A stretch of 64,000 bases of DNA from Candidatus Tepidiaquacella proteinivora (GTDB lineage Bacteria > Bacteroidota > Ignavibacteria > Tepidaquicellales > Tepidaquicellaceae). Position numbers and translations under genes: made by a program. Under the pieces are notes generated by a model. It saw nothing but the letters and a program-made list of their open reading frames with translations. It made no database searches and had not been told where the DNA came from. The stretch lies in assembly GCA_013348845.1 (NCBI GenBank), contig CP054675.1, positions 248,001 through 312,000 on the forward strand, in the 5' to 3' direction. Of the stretch, positions 20,505 to 30,473 are shown piece by piece (position 1 is the first letter of the stretch; each line of letters opens with the position of its first letter).

Positions 20505-23500
20505 TCAAAAATTATAACCAAATAATACTCCAAAATACAACCGCCATTCTTTACCATAAGTTACTTTTTCTCCTCTGAAAGTTTTGGTGAACTTATCAAA
20601 TCCGTAGGCAGCATTGAAAAATATACTTGTTGGAAAAGCATAAAAAGAAAATGCTTGTAATCTGATTTCAATGCCGGCGTCTTTTTTTAATTCATTTAAA
20701 TGAACTTTATCTTCTTCCCATGCATCACCAATATCAGCATAAAGACCTAAATATAATTTATCGAAATACAAGGGTGAAATTCTCAAGTCTATATTTTCGA
20801 AAAGAGGGAATCTGTAAGTGATATTTAAAGATGCAATTCTTCCACCCCCAAGGGCAAAGAATGGATAGCCTTTCATCCCTGTAATTCCTGAAACATATAA
20901 ATTGTAAAAATTATCTACCTCCGGTCCAAAAATAGTTCCACCTCTTAATTTCAATGATAGTGAATGTTGGTTGTTGAATAGTCCGAATGATTCAATCCAC
21001 TCTCCTTCAAGTTTATGAAGTTTGTTGTGAGTGTATTTTGTTATGATTGAACCGTCATTTTCGACGGTGTATTCAGGGTTAATGTCACTGGATTCGTAAT
21101 CATATCTTATGAAAAATTTTCTTCCGATTGGGTTTATATCTGTGTTTCTTGTTCGTAAATAAGAAGAATAATCATAAATAAGAGAAAAACTATGTGCTTT
21201 AAAATAATCCTGTGAAGAACCTCTGACTGAAATTCCACTACTCGGGATTAAAAATGGGTCAATGCTTGATTGATATTTATTATAACCATATTCAAATCTT
21301 AGAAGATGGTTATCATTGAAAATATTCATTTCCATTCCAAGAATAAACGCAAGTAAATTGTATTCTACACCAACATTTATTGAATCAATACCTGCAATAA
21401 CTTCAGCATCTGCTTTACGGGTAACATTATAACCTTCAAAAAATAATTTTGGAGAGAAACTAAATTTTTTTATCAGGAAATCTTTAGCGACAGGGAAGCC
21501 ATTGTCGTAGGTGAACTGAAGAAATAAGTCCCTTTCCATTTTTCTATTGATAAAAGCACCACCAAAGATGGAAAATCTTGTCATTAATTCATCTGAATAA
21601 AAATATAAACCGGGCTTAATAGCATCAAGTATTTTATTATCTTTAGTATAGTTGTCAAATCTTATAACAGGGAATATGGATAGTTGATTAAAAATCGTTT
21701 TGTAATTACTATAGTTATAGTCTTTAACTGTTTTGTCGTCAAAGTTTTTGAGCTTATGCCAGTTAAATTTGTTTTTCTCAGTATTGGGAAGTGAATCTAT
21801 ATTTGCATACTTTTCGATGAGTCGTGATGGTGGAATGTAATTTTTAATTTGTGAGTTCTCAAAGTTACTAATATTTTTTAATTCTTCTATCTTAAATCCG
21901 GTAGAGTAGTAAGAAGAGTAAACGATGTTATCATTATTATCAAAAGAAGGCATAAAAGCACCCCCTAATACATTTGTAATCTGTTTTATTTCTTTTGATT
22001 CAAAATCATATCTATATATATTGAATATTCCCGTTTTGTTGCAGGAGAAGTAAATAAATTTGCCATCTTTAGAAAATTCAGGATTCCTGAAGTCAGTTTC
22101 CCGCTCATTTAAAAGGAAATAAAAATTTTTCGTTTCTAAATCCAGATATGCAATTTTTCTTGCTTCCTCAAGAGAATATTCAAAAATAATCAGTTTTCCA
22201 CCAGGAGAAAATTTTGGGTTATAAAGTTGCTCACCATTGCTGAAATCAGTTAGTCTCTGAGGGTTTTTTGCTTTTTCATCTGCTATCTCTAAATTTATTG
22301 TACCATCGTTGTTTACAAGATACGCTATCTTTTTACCATCCGGAGAGTATGAAGGTGAAGTAGCACGTTTATTTTCAGTTAATTTTTCTTGCTTTTTCGT
22401 TTTAATATTGTATTCATATAAATCATATATGGTTATGCCGTCAAGTTTTGGTGGTATATCCCTTTCAGAGAAAATGATTTTCTCTCCATCTGGTGACCAT
22501 GAAAAATATGAAACCGGAAACCCTAATTCTTCCTTGATTTTTGTTGTTCTATCATAGATAACAAGGCGTGTTAGTGAAAAATCATGCCCCTTGTTAGTAA
22601 GATAAGCAATTTTTTTCCCATCGGGAGAATATTTCGGGGAGAAATTGGCAAATCCATCAGTCTCAATAATATCACCAGATATTTTTGTTTCTTTAACACC
22701 TTTTAATCTCTTCGAGTAATCTTTTTTAAGAAATTCTTTCCATTCGTTGTATAATTCATTTCCGCTTTTACCTATGATTTTTTGTAAAGCATTATCAAAA
22801 CTGAAATTAAAAAATTTTGATAATCCATAAGTTATTTCTCTTAATTTTTCTTCTCCGTATTTCTCTGAAATATATCGAACAAGTGCATATCCTGAGTTAT
22901 AAATTGATTCTGCTTTTAATGAAGTAATTGAAGAAAACTGTCCTATCTCGTTGTATGAAAGCATATTATCATCTTCAATGTACATTCTTAATATCATATC
23001 CCGTTGAGCATCCCAGTGATCGTACCCTAATGCCTGTCTTTGATATTGCGCAGTACCTTCGGCAAACCATGCAGGTACATTTATACCTGAAATAGGATAA
23101 GAAACAATAGCATTTGGGTAGCCATAAAGAACATCAGGTCTTCTTTCCTTTTCATAATTTAACCATTGTAAATAAATCGCAGGTATTTTTCTTGAAAATT
23201 TCATTGATGCCTGTAATTGAACCATATGAGTGAACTCATGTGTAATAACATTTCTGAGCCAATTGTGTGTTCCTCTTAATTCAAAATCAAGTGCAGACGC
23301 AAAAATTTCTATTCTGTTATTAAAAAAATCAGTTGCTCCATTGGAAATATCAGATAAATCATTAACTATGATATTGGTTTTTGTATCAGGTTTGTAATTA
23401 TATAATGATGTAATAGGTCCATAAATTTCCTCTGATATTTTCGCTGTAAGCTTTGCAGTTCTTTCAGAGCCTTTATGGAAAACTATATTGAAATTCTCTG

Positions 23501-23624
23501 TCTCTATTGTGTACCAATTTATATCGGGGTGGGGTTCAAATTGTGGTAATGCCTGGAGCGGTATTAAGATTATTAATAGTATTAGGAATTTTTGTTTCAA
23601 GGTATTATAAGTTAGATTAAACAT
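20505..23624 (-). CDS. Outer-membrane fusion: gluzincin-type peptidase domain, PD40/TolB propeller, BamA-like barrel
   Basis: A 1039-residue envelope protein with three parts. (1) After a signal peptide (about 1-28), a metalloprotease-like domain with 'HEFTH' (H129, E130, H133) and downstream 'WFAEGTAQY' supplying E189, the gluzincin pattern of the peptidase MA family. (2) About 325-610, five to six PD40/TolB-type repeats ('YSPDGKKIAYL', 'WSPDGEKIIFSE', 'FSPGGKLIIFEYS'). (3) About 680-1039, a beta-barrel resembling bacterial surface antigen (BamA/TamA) domains, ending in an aromatic residue ('FGVLFGYNF'), which suits BAM insertion. All putative zinc ligands are present. It is divergent from sprA. 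Precise role unknown; envelope proteolysis or outer-membrane assembly is an inference. A strong AAGGAGGT lies 22 bases before the ATG. Confidence 0.85.
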   Translation of the reverse strand: MFNLTYNTLKQKFLILLIILIPLQALPQFEPHPDINWYTIETENFNIVFHKGSERTAKLTAKISEEIYGPITSLYNYKPDTKTNIIVNDLSDISNGATDFFNNRIEIFASALDFELRGTHNWLRNVITHEFTHMVQLQASMKFSRKIPAIYLQWLNYEKERRPDVLYGYPNAIVSYPISGINVPAWFAEGTAQYQRQALGYDHWDAQRDMILRMYIEDDNMLSYNEIGQFSSITSLKAESIYNSGYALVRYISEKYGEEKLREITYGLSKFFNFSFDNALQKIIGKSGNELYNEWKEFLKKDYSKRLKGVKETKISGDIIETDGFANFSPKYSPDGKKIAYLTNKGHDFSLTRLVIYDRTTKIKEELGFPVSYFSWSPDGEKIIFSERDIPPKLDGITIYDLYEYNIKTKKQEKLTENKRATSPSYSPDGKKIAYLVNNDGTINLEIADEKAKNPQRLTDFSNGEQLYNPKFSPGGKLIIFEYSLEEARKIAYLDLETKNFYFLLNERETDFRNPEFSKDGKFIYFSCNKTGIFNIYRYDFESKEIKQITNVLGGAFMPSFDNNDNIVYSSYYSTGFKIEELKNISNFENSQIKNYIPPSRLIEKYANIDSLPNTEKNKFNWHKLKNFDDKTVKDYNYSNYKTIFNQLSIFPVIRFDNYTKDNKILDAIKPGLYFYSDELMTRFSIFGGAFINRKMERDLFLQFTYDNGFPVAKDFLIKKFSFSPKLFFEGYNVTRKADAEVIAGIDSINVGVEYNLLAFILGMEMNIFNDNHLLRFEYGYNKYQSSIDPFLIPSSGISVRGSSQDYFKAHSFSLIYDYSSYLRTRNTDINPIGRKFFIRYDYESSDINPEYTVENDGSIITKYTHNKLHKLEGEWIESFGLFNNQHSLSLKLRGGTIFGPEVDNFYNLYVSGITGMKGYPFFALGGGRIASLNITYRFPLFENIDLRISPLYFDKLYLGLYADIGDAWEEDKVHLNELKKDAGIEIRLQAFSFYAFPTSIFFNAAYGFDKFTKTFRGEKVTYGKEWRLYFGVLFGYNF

Positions 23625-23858
23625 AGAGTCAATGTATTACTATATAACCTCCTTTTTAAAAATTAAACCGATTATTCTCCATAAAAGTTTTATTCTAAAA
23701 ATATGAGTTTTCTTTATATTTAAAAGTCATTTATGAAATAATTCGTAAATTTTATTTTTATTTTGATTTTATTATTTATTTTCAATATGTTTTAATCAAA
23801 AAACAGGAGAGTAATATAGATATATATATACTATGTTGAAAATACTAAATTTTCAGAT

Positions 23859-23874
23859 AAACTATAGATAGTTT
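23859..23874 (+). repeat. Inverted repeat abutting the sprA start codon
   Basis: AAACTAT-AG-ATAGTTT is a perfect palindrome ending on the base before the TTG start of sprA. It could fold over the initiation region or be a protein-binding site. It is AT-rich and short, so chance is possible. A 12-codon frame (ATG at 23833, stop at 23869-23871) runs across it. Confidence 0.4.
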
Positions 23875-26800
23875 TTGAAAAAACTATATATTGAAATATT
23901 GTTGGTAATTATATCGGTTACTTTCCTGACACAGAATTTGAATGCACAGGGGAGAAGAGATATTGATGGTAAGAGGTTTATTTCAGGTGATAGTTCCTAT
24001 ATTAAAGGAAAGGATACTTTAATATTTAGAGATACAATAAATGTTTTTAAAGGGGATTCTACGGCAAGGATTAAATATTTTGTTTATGAAAAGCCATTTT
24101 CTTTTACTACTAAAATTGAATATAATATCTCACCGCTATTATTAGGTGATGCTTCTGCAATAAAAAAAGAAGTAAAATTTGATTCTTTAGGTAACATTAG
24201 TATAGTTAAAACTTTTAATGGTGAACCGATAAATATTCCTCTTGTATTAACTCTTGATGAATATTTGGAGAAAGTATCAGAAGTGAATTATAATACATCG
24301 ATGTATAATATCGCTTCTGAAAAGTTTAAAGGTCAATTAGTTGATGACATATCAAAACTCTTTGAAAAATTTACTGATATTACAATACCGCTCCCATTTA
24401 AAACAGAAACAATTTTCGGACCACCAACTATAAACTTAAGAATAAATGGCACAGTAGATTTAACGGCATCTTATCAAAGTATAAAGAGTGACCAGGTTAT
24501 TTTAAGTAGTTTACTTGGCAATCAAAAGAATATTAATTTTAAGCAAGATTTACAAATAACTGCAAAGGGGACTGTTGGAGATAAATTAACAATTGATGCT
24601 GACTGGAATACCCAAAGGACATTTGAATTTGAGAATCAGTTACGGATAAAATATACTGGTTATAAAGACGAGGTTATACAAAAAATTGAGGGTGGTAATG
24701 TATCCCTTGAAACAGGTTCAAGTTTAATTCAGTCATCGCAAGCTCTATTTGGAGTTAAAGGTGATTTCAAACTTGGACCATTAACATTGACTTCAGTTTT
24801 TTCACAAAAAAAGAGTAAGCGCGAAAGGAAAGATTTCACTGGAGGAAGTCAGTCTCAGGATTTTCAAATTAATGTTTTTGATTATTCTGATAATCATTAT
24901 TTTCTTGATACTATATATAAATCGAGTTTTCTTGATTATTATAATAATACTACAGGTGTAATTAGTCCTAAAACCGATAGTAATCAGGTATTGGCAGGTG
25001 ATAATAGTTTTGAAGTGTGGGTTCAGACTGATATAACGGATAGCCGTAAGAGAAGTGCTGTTGCAATTACAATGTTGCCGGAAGCATCAACAGTTAATTA
25101 TGATACTTTAATAAATACAAATGAAATACAAGGGATAAGGTTTTTTGGTTTGTTCAGGAAACTTGAAGCAAATGAATACTATATTAATCCTTATGCAGGT
25201 TTTATAAGTTTGAAGGTTAACATTCCGGAAAACTTTGTTGTTGCTGTGACATATAGAACCAAAAAGGGTGAAAAGTTTGGTAGAAGCAGTAAAGATAAAC
25301 CGCAGAATAGTGATACGCTTGTATTGAAGATGGTTAAATGTCGTAATTTAAATCCTGAATCTACCCCACTTGCGTGGGAACTGAAGTTACGGAATATTTA
25401 TAGATTGCCGGTATCAAAAGTAATTCAGGAAGGTTTTAATCTTAATATTTATTACACGAATGAAGAAAATATTGATGTTACTACCATACCTACACAAAGT
25501 GGGCAGAAACAATTGTTGCAAATAGTTGGATTAGATAGATATCAAGGTACAACAAGGAATCCACCACCCGATAATATTTTTGATTTCATACCCGGTCTTA
25601 CAATAAATGTTGAAACAGGGGATATTATTTTCCCAACTTTAAGGCCCTTTTTTGATAATATTAGTGAAGCAGGAGCGGATACTTCTTATTTCTTTTCACA
25701 ATTATATACTAAAGTAAAAAATGAAGCTATTACTTTTCCCTTGGCAACAAGATACAAAATAAAAGGTACAGCAAAGGGAGAAAGTGGTTTAACAAATACA
25801 ATCAATCTTGGTTTCAATGTTGTAGTTGGAAGTGTAGAGATCTATGACAGAGAGCAGAAACTTATTGAAAATGTTGATTATACTGTGGATTATTCTACAG
25901 GAATAGTTGTAATCAGAAATCCACAGGCACTTGCTTCTTCAGGATTGCGAATTTCTTATGAAACAAATGATTTGTTCTCTCTTGCTTCAAAAACTTTAAT
26001 AGGTGCAAGAGCAAATTATAAGATATCAGATAAAACAAGCTTCGGGTTCACATTTGTGAATTTGAGACAGGAAACTCTTAATGATAAAGTAAGAATTGGG
26101 GAAGAACCAACGAATAACTCCATATTCGGATTGGATTTCAAAAGCGAATTTAAGTTAAAACAGCTTACTAATTTAGTTAACTTTTTACCGGGGTATAACA
26201 CGAAAGATGAATCAGTTATTACTCTTAATTCAGAATTTGCTTTAATTACACCTGACCCGAATACATTAAAGAGTAGAATACCACAGGATAATAATGAAGC
26301 AATTGCCTATATTGATGATATGGAAGGAGCAAAAAAGATTATTTCATTGGGGACGACATTTTCTCAATGGACGATAGGCTCATTACCTAATGACTCATCA
26401 ATAGGAATTACAGATTCGCTTAAACAGGCAAAAAGAGGAAGGATGCGATGGTTCAATATACAAGGAGATGTTGAAGTAAAAAAGGTTTATCCTGCGAGAG
26501 ATGTTCAACCTGGTCAGGATAGATTAACTCCGTTATATATTGTATTTAATCCCAATCAAAGGGGTGTTTATAATTATTATGCTAAAGGATTTGATACAAC
26601 AAATAGATATACTAATTGGAATGGCATTATGAAATTTCTGAATACAACCACAACGGATTTGCTTAACGAGAATATCAGTTTCATTGAGTTTAATATGAAA
26701 ATCGAAAATACTGGTAACAATCAGAATTTTAACCAGGCAAAAATATACATAGATTTAGGTCAAATTTCTGAAGATGCAATTCCTAATGGGATTTTAGATA

Positions 26801-29800
26801 CAGAAGATAAAAACAGTAATGGGCAACTTGACCCTAATGAAGATATAGGTTTGGATTTTCTTACTGACCCTGAAGAGCTTGCTTTATTTAATTTACTCAA
26901 TGATACTAATCTTACACTAAATGATTTCCCATATCAGGACCCTGCCGGGGATGATAACAGCAAAGTCCAAGGCGTGATAAATTTTGATATCATTAATGGA
27001 ACTCAAAACAATGCATATTTTGAAGGGGGAAATAGACCGGATACAGAAGACCTTAACAGAAATAGTGCACTTGATACTTATAATGCATATTTTGAATATG
27101 AAATTTCATTAGATACAACAAATAACAAGAGAATATCCGGACGAGGTGAACCTGGAAGTGGCTGGTTCCAATATAGAATCCCACTTTCAGAATTTTCCAA
27201 AGTGGTAAATAATCCATCACTTACCAACATCGAATTTGTTAGATTCTGGATAAAGGGCGTAAATCAAGAAGTTAAACTGGCGATTGTTGATTTTAATCTC
27301 GTCGGTAATCAATGGTATAAACCTGATAAGAGTGATACTACATATAATATATCAGTAGTTAGTATTGAAGAAAATCCGCAAATTTATCAAAGCCCTGTCC
27401 CAGGTGATGTTTTAAGACAAACAATAAGAAATGCAAGTGGGGTAGATACTAAATCAAATGAACAGTCACTTTCACTTGAAGTTAAAAATTTAGTAAATGG
27501 TCAGAGAAAACTTGTTGTGAAGGATTATAAAACTCAAACTTTGGATTTATTTAATTATAAATTGATGAAGTTATTTGTTAATGGTGACCCAAACTTTAAT
27601 TATACTAATGAAACAGTTTATGATGCTACTATGATAATAAGATTTGGTACTGATTCGAATAATTATTATGAATATAGAGCACCAATACATCCGGATATAA
27701 GACCAGGGCAACCATGGAATAAGAATAATGAAGTAACAATTGTTTTTGCTGATTTAACAAGTCTGAAAATTTCAAGAGACTCTGTAGGTGAAATAGTAGA
27801 AAAACCTGTTCCTAATGGTCCACCAGGTGCATATTATAGAATTAAAGGAAATCCTTCGCTTAATTCAATAAAACAATTCGAACTTGGGGTAGAGAAAAAC
27901 AAAGCTGGTCCAAATGCAGTTTTAACCGGTAGTGTCTGGTTCAATGAGCTTAGAGTATTAAAAGTAAATGACGATAATGGATATGCATTTAATGTTAATG
28001 CATCAATCAAAGTTGCGGATCTTGCTAATATTAATATCAACTTCAATAAAGTTGATCCCAATTTCCATTCTGTTGATACACGGGTGGGAAGTAGAGTAAC
28101 AGGAACGCAATGGGATGTAGGAATTAATTTAAATCTACATAAAATAATAAACAATGCTCTATCCTTGGCTATTTCGAAAGAATGGAAAGACTTTTTGTAT
28201 CTGCCAATAAATTTCAGACATTATGAAAATATGATTAATCCCAAATACTATCCCGGTTCTGATATTGAATTGGAAAAAGCAGCGGAAGAAAAATACAAAC
28301 AGGTTTTTGCTCTCACAAAAGATGAAAATTTGGCAAGAGAAGCATCAGAGAATATTAAATTAGAAGCGCAGACCTTAACAGTCAGAGATGAATTCTCTAT
28401 AAACGGTGCTAATATTAAAATACCGAGTGATAATTATTTTATAAAGACATTTGTTAATTCTCTGTCTCTGAACTTTTCTTCTATGAATCAAACTTATAGA
28501 GATTATACATTTAAAAATAAATATGAATTTAGTTATAATGGAGCGCTTATTTTTAACACTGATTTTGGATTTTCAAAGTCATTAAATTTCAATATTAATA
28601 AATTAATTAATCTCGGGGAAGAGTATAGTAATGCAAAAATATATTTATTTGTTCCTCTGATTCCATTTGTTCCTTTATTCTCAGATAATTTCTCCGCCAG
28701 TATCGATTTTATCAGGTCACAAAGCAGAGCGCGGCAAAGGAAATTAATATTTGATGATCCTATAGGAAGGAATTTCAGATCGAATAGGGGTTTTAACTTT
28801 AACTGGAAATTTATTGAAAATTGGGTTGTGGATTTAACAGGTTCCTATACTATTAAAATCGGGAGTGATTTATCTGGTTTTGAAACTTATGGTGATAGCA
28901 GTATGTATCAAAGAACTGGTTCTGAAATTCTCAAAGAAATATTTTTCAATCAGGCATTTGTAAACTTCGGTAGAGACCTTGATTTTCAACAGACAAATGT
29001 TTTTAATCCCAAGTTCAACATACCAATATTAAAAAATTATTTTGATCTGAACTTAAATTATAATGTAACTTATGGATGGATGAACCCAAACACGACAAGA
29101 AATGTAGGATATAACGTCGGTTTTTCTAATAATATCAATACCACTGCAAACTTAAAGATAGGGGAGATATTTAAATTATTCAGAGGTGAAGATGATGGAA
29201 TTAAAATCAAACGATTGAGTTCACAAGCACAACCTGATGCTAAAACTTCAAAAACGCTTTTTGATGACCAGATTGATTTATTGAAAATTATAAGGTCTTT
29301 TATTCCGGATAATATTTCAGTTAATTTTACTCAAACAAATACGATAGCCAATAATGGTGTTGAGGGTAGGCCTGGCTTTACAAATTTCTGGTTGGGATTT
29401 TTAGCAGATGAAAAATACGGTCCCCCATTGAATTATCAACTTGGTTTCAATAGAAACCCGGGTAAAAGAGTACCGGATGTTATTATCAATGACCAGAATA
29501 ATCAAACAAATTCTTTAACTCTGAACGCTATAATTACACCTATAATTCCATCGTCAATAAGAGTTAATTTAACATTTAAAAAGAATTTCGGACATAGTGA
29601 TAATGTTCAATATACTTCAGCACCTGATGGGGTAGGAAGGATTAATCCGGTTACTAATAGCAGTGTATCAGATGGATATTCGATTTTCCTTATTGGAGAT
29701 GTTGAGAAGTTCCGTTATGAAGGTTCAACGAATCCCGATGAAAATATAAAAAATCTATCCAGTAGTTTTAAAAAGAATATTTCTTCATTCCCATTTCCAA

Positions 29801-30441
29801 ATTGGTCGTTAACAATATCAGGGCTGGAATCATTCCCGTTATTCGCTGAATTTGCGACTTCAGTAACAATAGAAAACACATTTACTTCTGAATATATTGA
29901 ATCTTCAAAAACAGATTTCAGGGGAATACAACTTATTGATAGACAGACTGTAACCCAAGCTTTTAATCCTTTGTTGGGTATAAATGTTACATTTAAGGAG
30001 ATTTTTGGAGGAAATCTGACTGCATCGTTTAGAATAAATAAATCACGAAATTTGATTCTAACCCCGTCATCTTCTTTGATTCAATCCCTGTATACAAATG
30101 ATTTTGCAATTACTGCAAACTTTTCTAAAGCGGGGTTCGATTTACCTTTATTTGGATTATATTTGAAAAATGATCTATCTGTATCATTAACTATTAGTAA
30201 AAATAACAACGAACCTATAGATTATCGCTTTAATGTTGGTTTTGGTGAACCTGAAAGAATCCCCGGTAGTGGTTCTTCTGTTACTACAATAAACCCAACT
30301 TTACAATATTCGCTCAGCTCGAAAGTACAATTACAATTTTTCTATAAATATATCAGAACAGAACCTTTACAAAATACATTAACTACTATACCGAGGACAT
30401 CTAATGAGGGTGGGCTTAATATAAGAATTTCAATTAACTAA
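23875..30441 (+). CDS. sprA: T9SS outer-membrane translocon SprA (Sov)
   Basis: The giant barrel through which type IX secretion substrates cross the outer membrane. It has 2188 residues, a little shorter than the roughly 2400-2500 of F. johnsoniae SprA and P. gingivalis Sov. Signal peptide at 1-25 ('VTFLTQNLNAQG'). Family features: N-terminal 'FKQDLQITAKGTVGDKLTI', the internal 'EAIAYIDDMEGAKK' segment, many amphipathic beta-strand pairs throughout, and the final strand 'SNEGGLNIRISIN'. The start is TTG; no ATG lies between it and the signal peptide. It is the natural export route for the three sorting-domain proteins in this window. No porV, sprE, gldK-N or porU is seen here. The 1039-residue envelope protein is divergent from it. 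Confidence 0.93.
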   Translation: MKKLYIEILLVIISVTFLTQNLNAQGRRDIDGKRFISGDSSYIKGKDTLIFRDTINVFKGDSTARIKYFVYEKPFSFTTKIEYNISPLLLGDASAIKKEVKFDSLGNISIVKTFNGEPINIPLVLTLDEYLEKVSEVNYNTSMYNIASEKFKGQLVDDISKLFEKFTDITIPLPFKTETIFGPPTINLRINGTVDLTASYQSIKSDQVILSSLLGNQKNINFKQDLQITAKGTVGDKLTIDADWNTQRTFEFENQLRIKYTGYKDEVIQKIEGGNVSLETGSSLIQSSQALFGVKGDFKLGPLTLTSVFSQKKSKRERKDFTGGSQSQDFQINVFDYSDNHYFLDTIYKSSFLDYYNNTTGVISPKTDSNQVLAGDNSFEVWVQTDITDSRKRSAVAITMLPEASTVNYDTLINTNEIQGIRFFGLFRKLEANEYYINPYAGFISLKVNIPENFVVAVTYRTKKGEKFGRSSKDKPQNSDTLVLKMVKCRNLNPESTPLAWELKLRNIYRLPVSKVIQEGFNLNIYYTNEENIDVTTIPTQSGQKQLLQIVGLDRYQGTTRNPPPDNIFDFIPGLTINVETGDIIFPTLRPFFDNISEAGADTSYFFSQLYTKVKNEAITFPLATRYKIKGTAKGESGLTNTINLGFNVVVGSVEIYDREQKLIENVDYTVDYSTGIVVIRNPQALASSGLRISYETNDLFSLASKTLIGARANYKISDKTSFGFTFVNLRQETLNDKVRIGEEPTNNSIFGLDFKSEFKLKQLTNLVNFLPGYNTKDESVITLNSEFALITPDPNTLKSRIPQDNNEAIAYIDDMEGAKKIISLGTTFSQWTIGSLPNDSSIGITDSLKQAKRGRMRWFNIQGDVEVKKVYPARDVQPGQDRLTPLYIVFNPNQRGVYNYYAKGFDTTNRYTNWNGIMKFLNTTTTDLLNENISFIEFNMKIENTGNNQNFNQAKIYIDLGQISEDAIPNGILDTEDKNSNGQLDPNEDIGLDFLTDPEELALFNLLNDTNLTLNDFPYQDPAGDDNSKVQGVINFDIINGTQNNAYFEGGNRPDTEDLNRNSALDTYNAYFEYEISLDTTNNKRISGRGEPGSGWFQYRIPLSEFSKVVNNPSLTNIEFVRFWIKGVNQEVKLAIVDFNLVGNQWYKPDKSDTTYNISVVSIEENPQIYQSPVPGDVLRQTIRNASGVDTKSNEQSLSLEVKNLVNGQRKLVVKDYKTQTLDLFNYKLMKLFVNGDPNFNYTNETVYDATMIIRFGTDSNNYYEYRAPIHPDIRPGQPWNKNNEVTIVFADLTSLKISRDSVGEIVEKPVPNGPPGAYYRIKGNPSLNSIKQFELGVEKNKAGPNAVLTGSVWFNELRVLKVNDDNGYAFNVNASIKVADLANININFNKVDPNFHSVDTRVGSRVTGTQWDVGINLNLHKIINNALSLAISKEWKDFLYLPINFRHYENMINPKYYPGSDIELEKAAEEKYKQVFALTKDENLAREASENIKLEAQTLTVRDEFSINGANIKIPSDNYFIKTFVNSLSLNFSSMNQTYRDYTFKNKYEFSYNGALIFNTDFGFSKSLNFNINKLINLGEEYSNAKIYLFVPLIPFVPLFSDNFSASIDFIRSQSRARQRKLIFDDPIGRNFRSNRGFNFNWKFIENWVVDLTGSYTIKIGSDLSGFETYGDSSMYQRTGSEILKEIFFNQAFVNFGRDLDFQQTNVFNPKFNIPILKNYFDLNLNYNVTYGWMNPNTTRNVGYNVGFSNNINTTANLKIGEIFKLFRGEDDGIKIKRLSSQAQPDAKTSKTLFDDQIDLLKIIRSFIPDNISVNFTQTNTIANNGVEGRPGFTNFWLGFLADEKYGPPLNYQLGFNRNPGKRVPDVIINDQNNQTNSLTLNAIITPIIPSSIRVNLTFKKNFGHSDNVQYTSAPDGVGRINPVTNSSVSDGYSIFLIGDVEKFRYEGSTNPDENIKNLSSSFKKNISSFPFPNWSLTISGLESFPLFAEFATSVTIENTFTSEYIESSKTDFRGIQLIDRQTVTQAFNPLLGINVTFKEIFGGNLTASFRINKSRNLILTPSSSLIQSLYTNDFAITANFSKAGFDLPLFGLYLKNDLSVSLTISKNNNEPIDYRFNVGFGEPERIPGSGSSVTTINPTLQYSLSSKVQLQFFYKYIRTEPLQNTLTTIPRTSNEGGLNIRISIN

Positions 30442-30473
30442 ATTTTAATTCGTTATCAAATTTTATAGATAAA

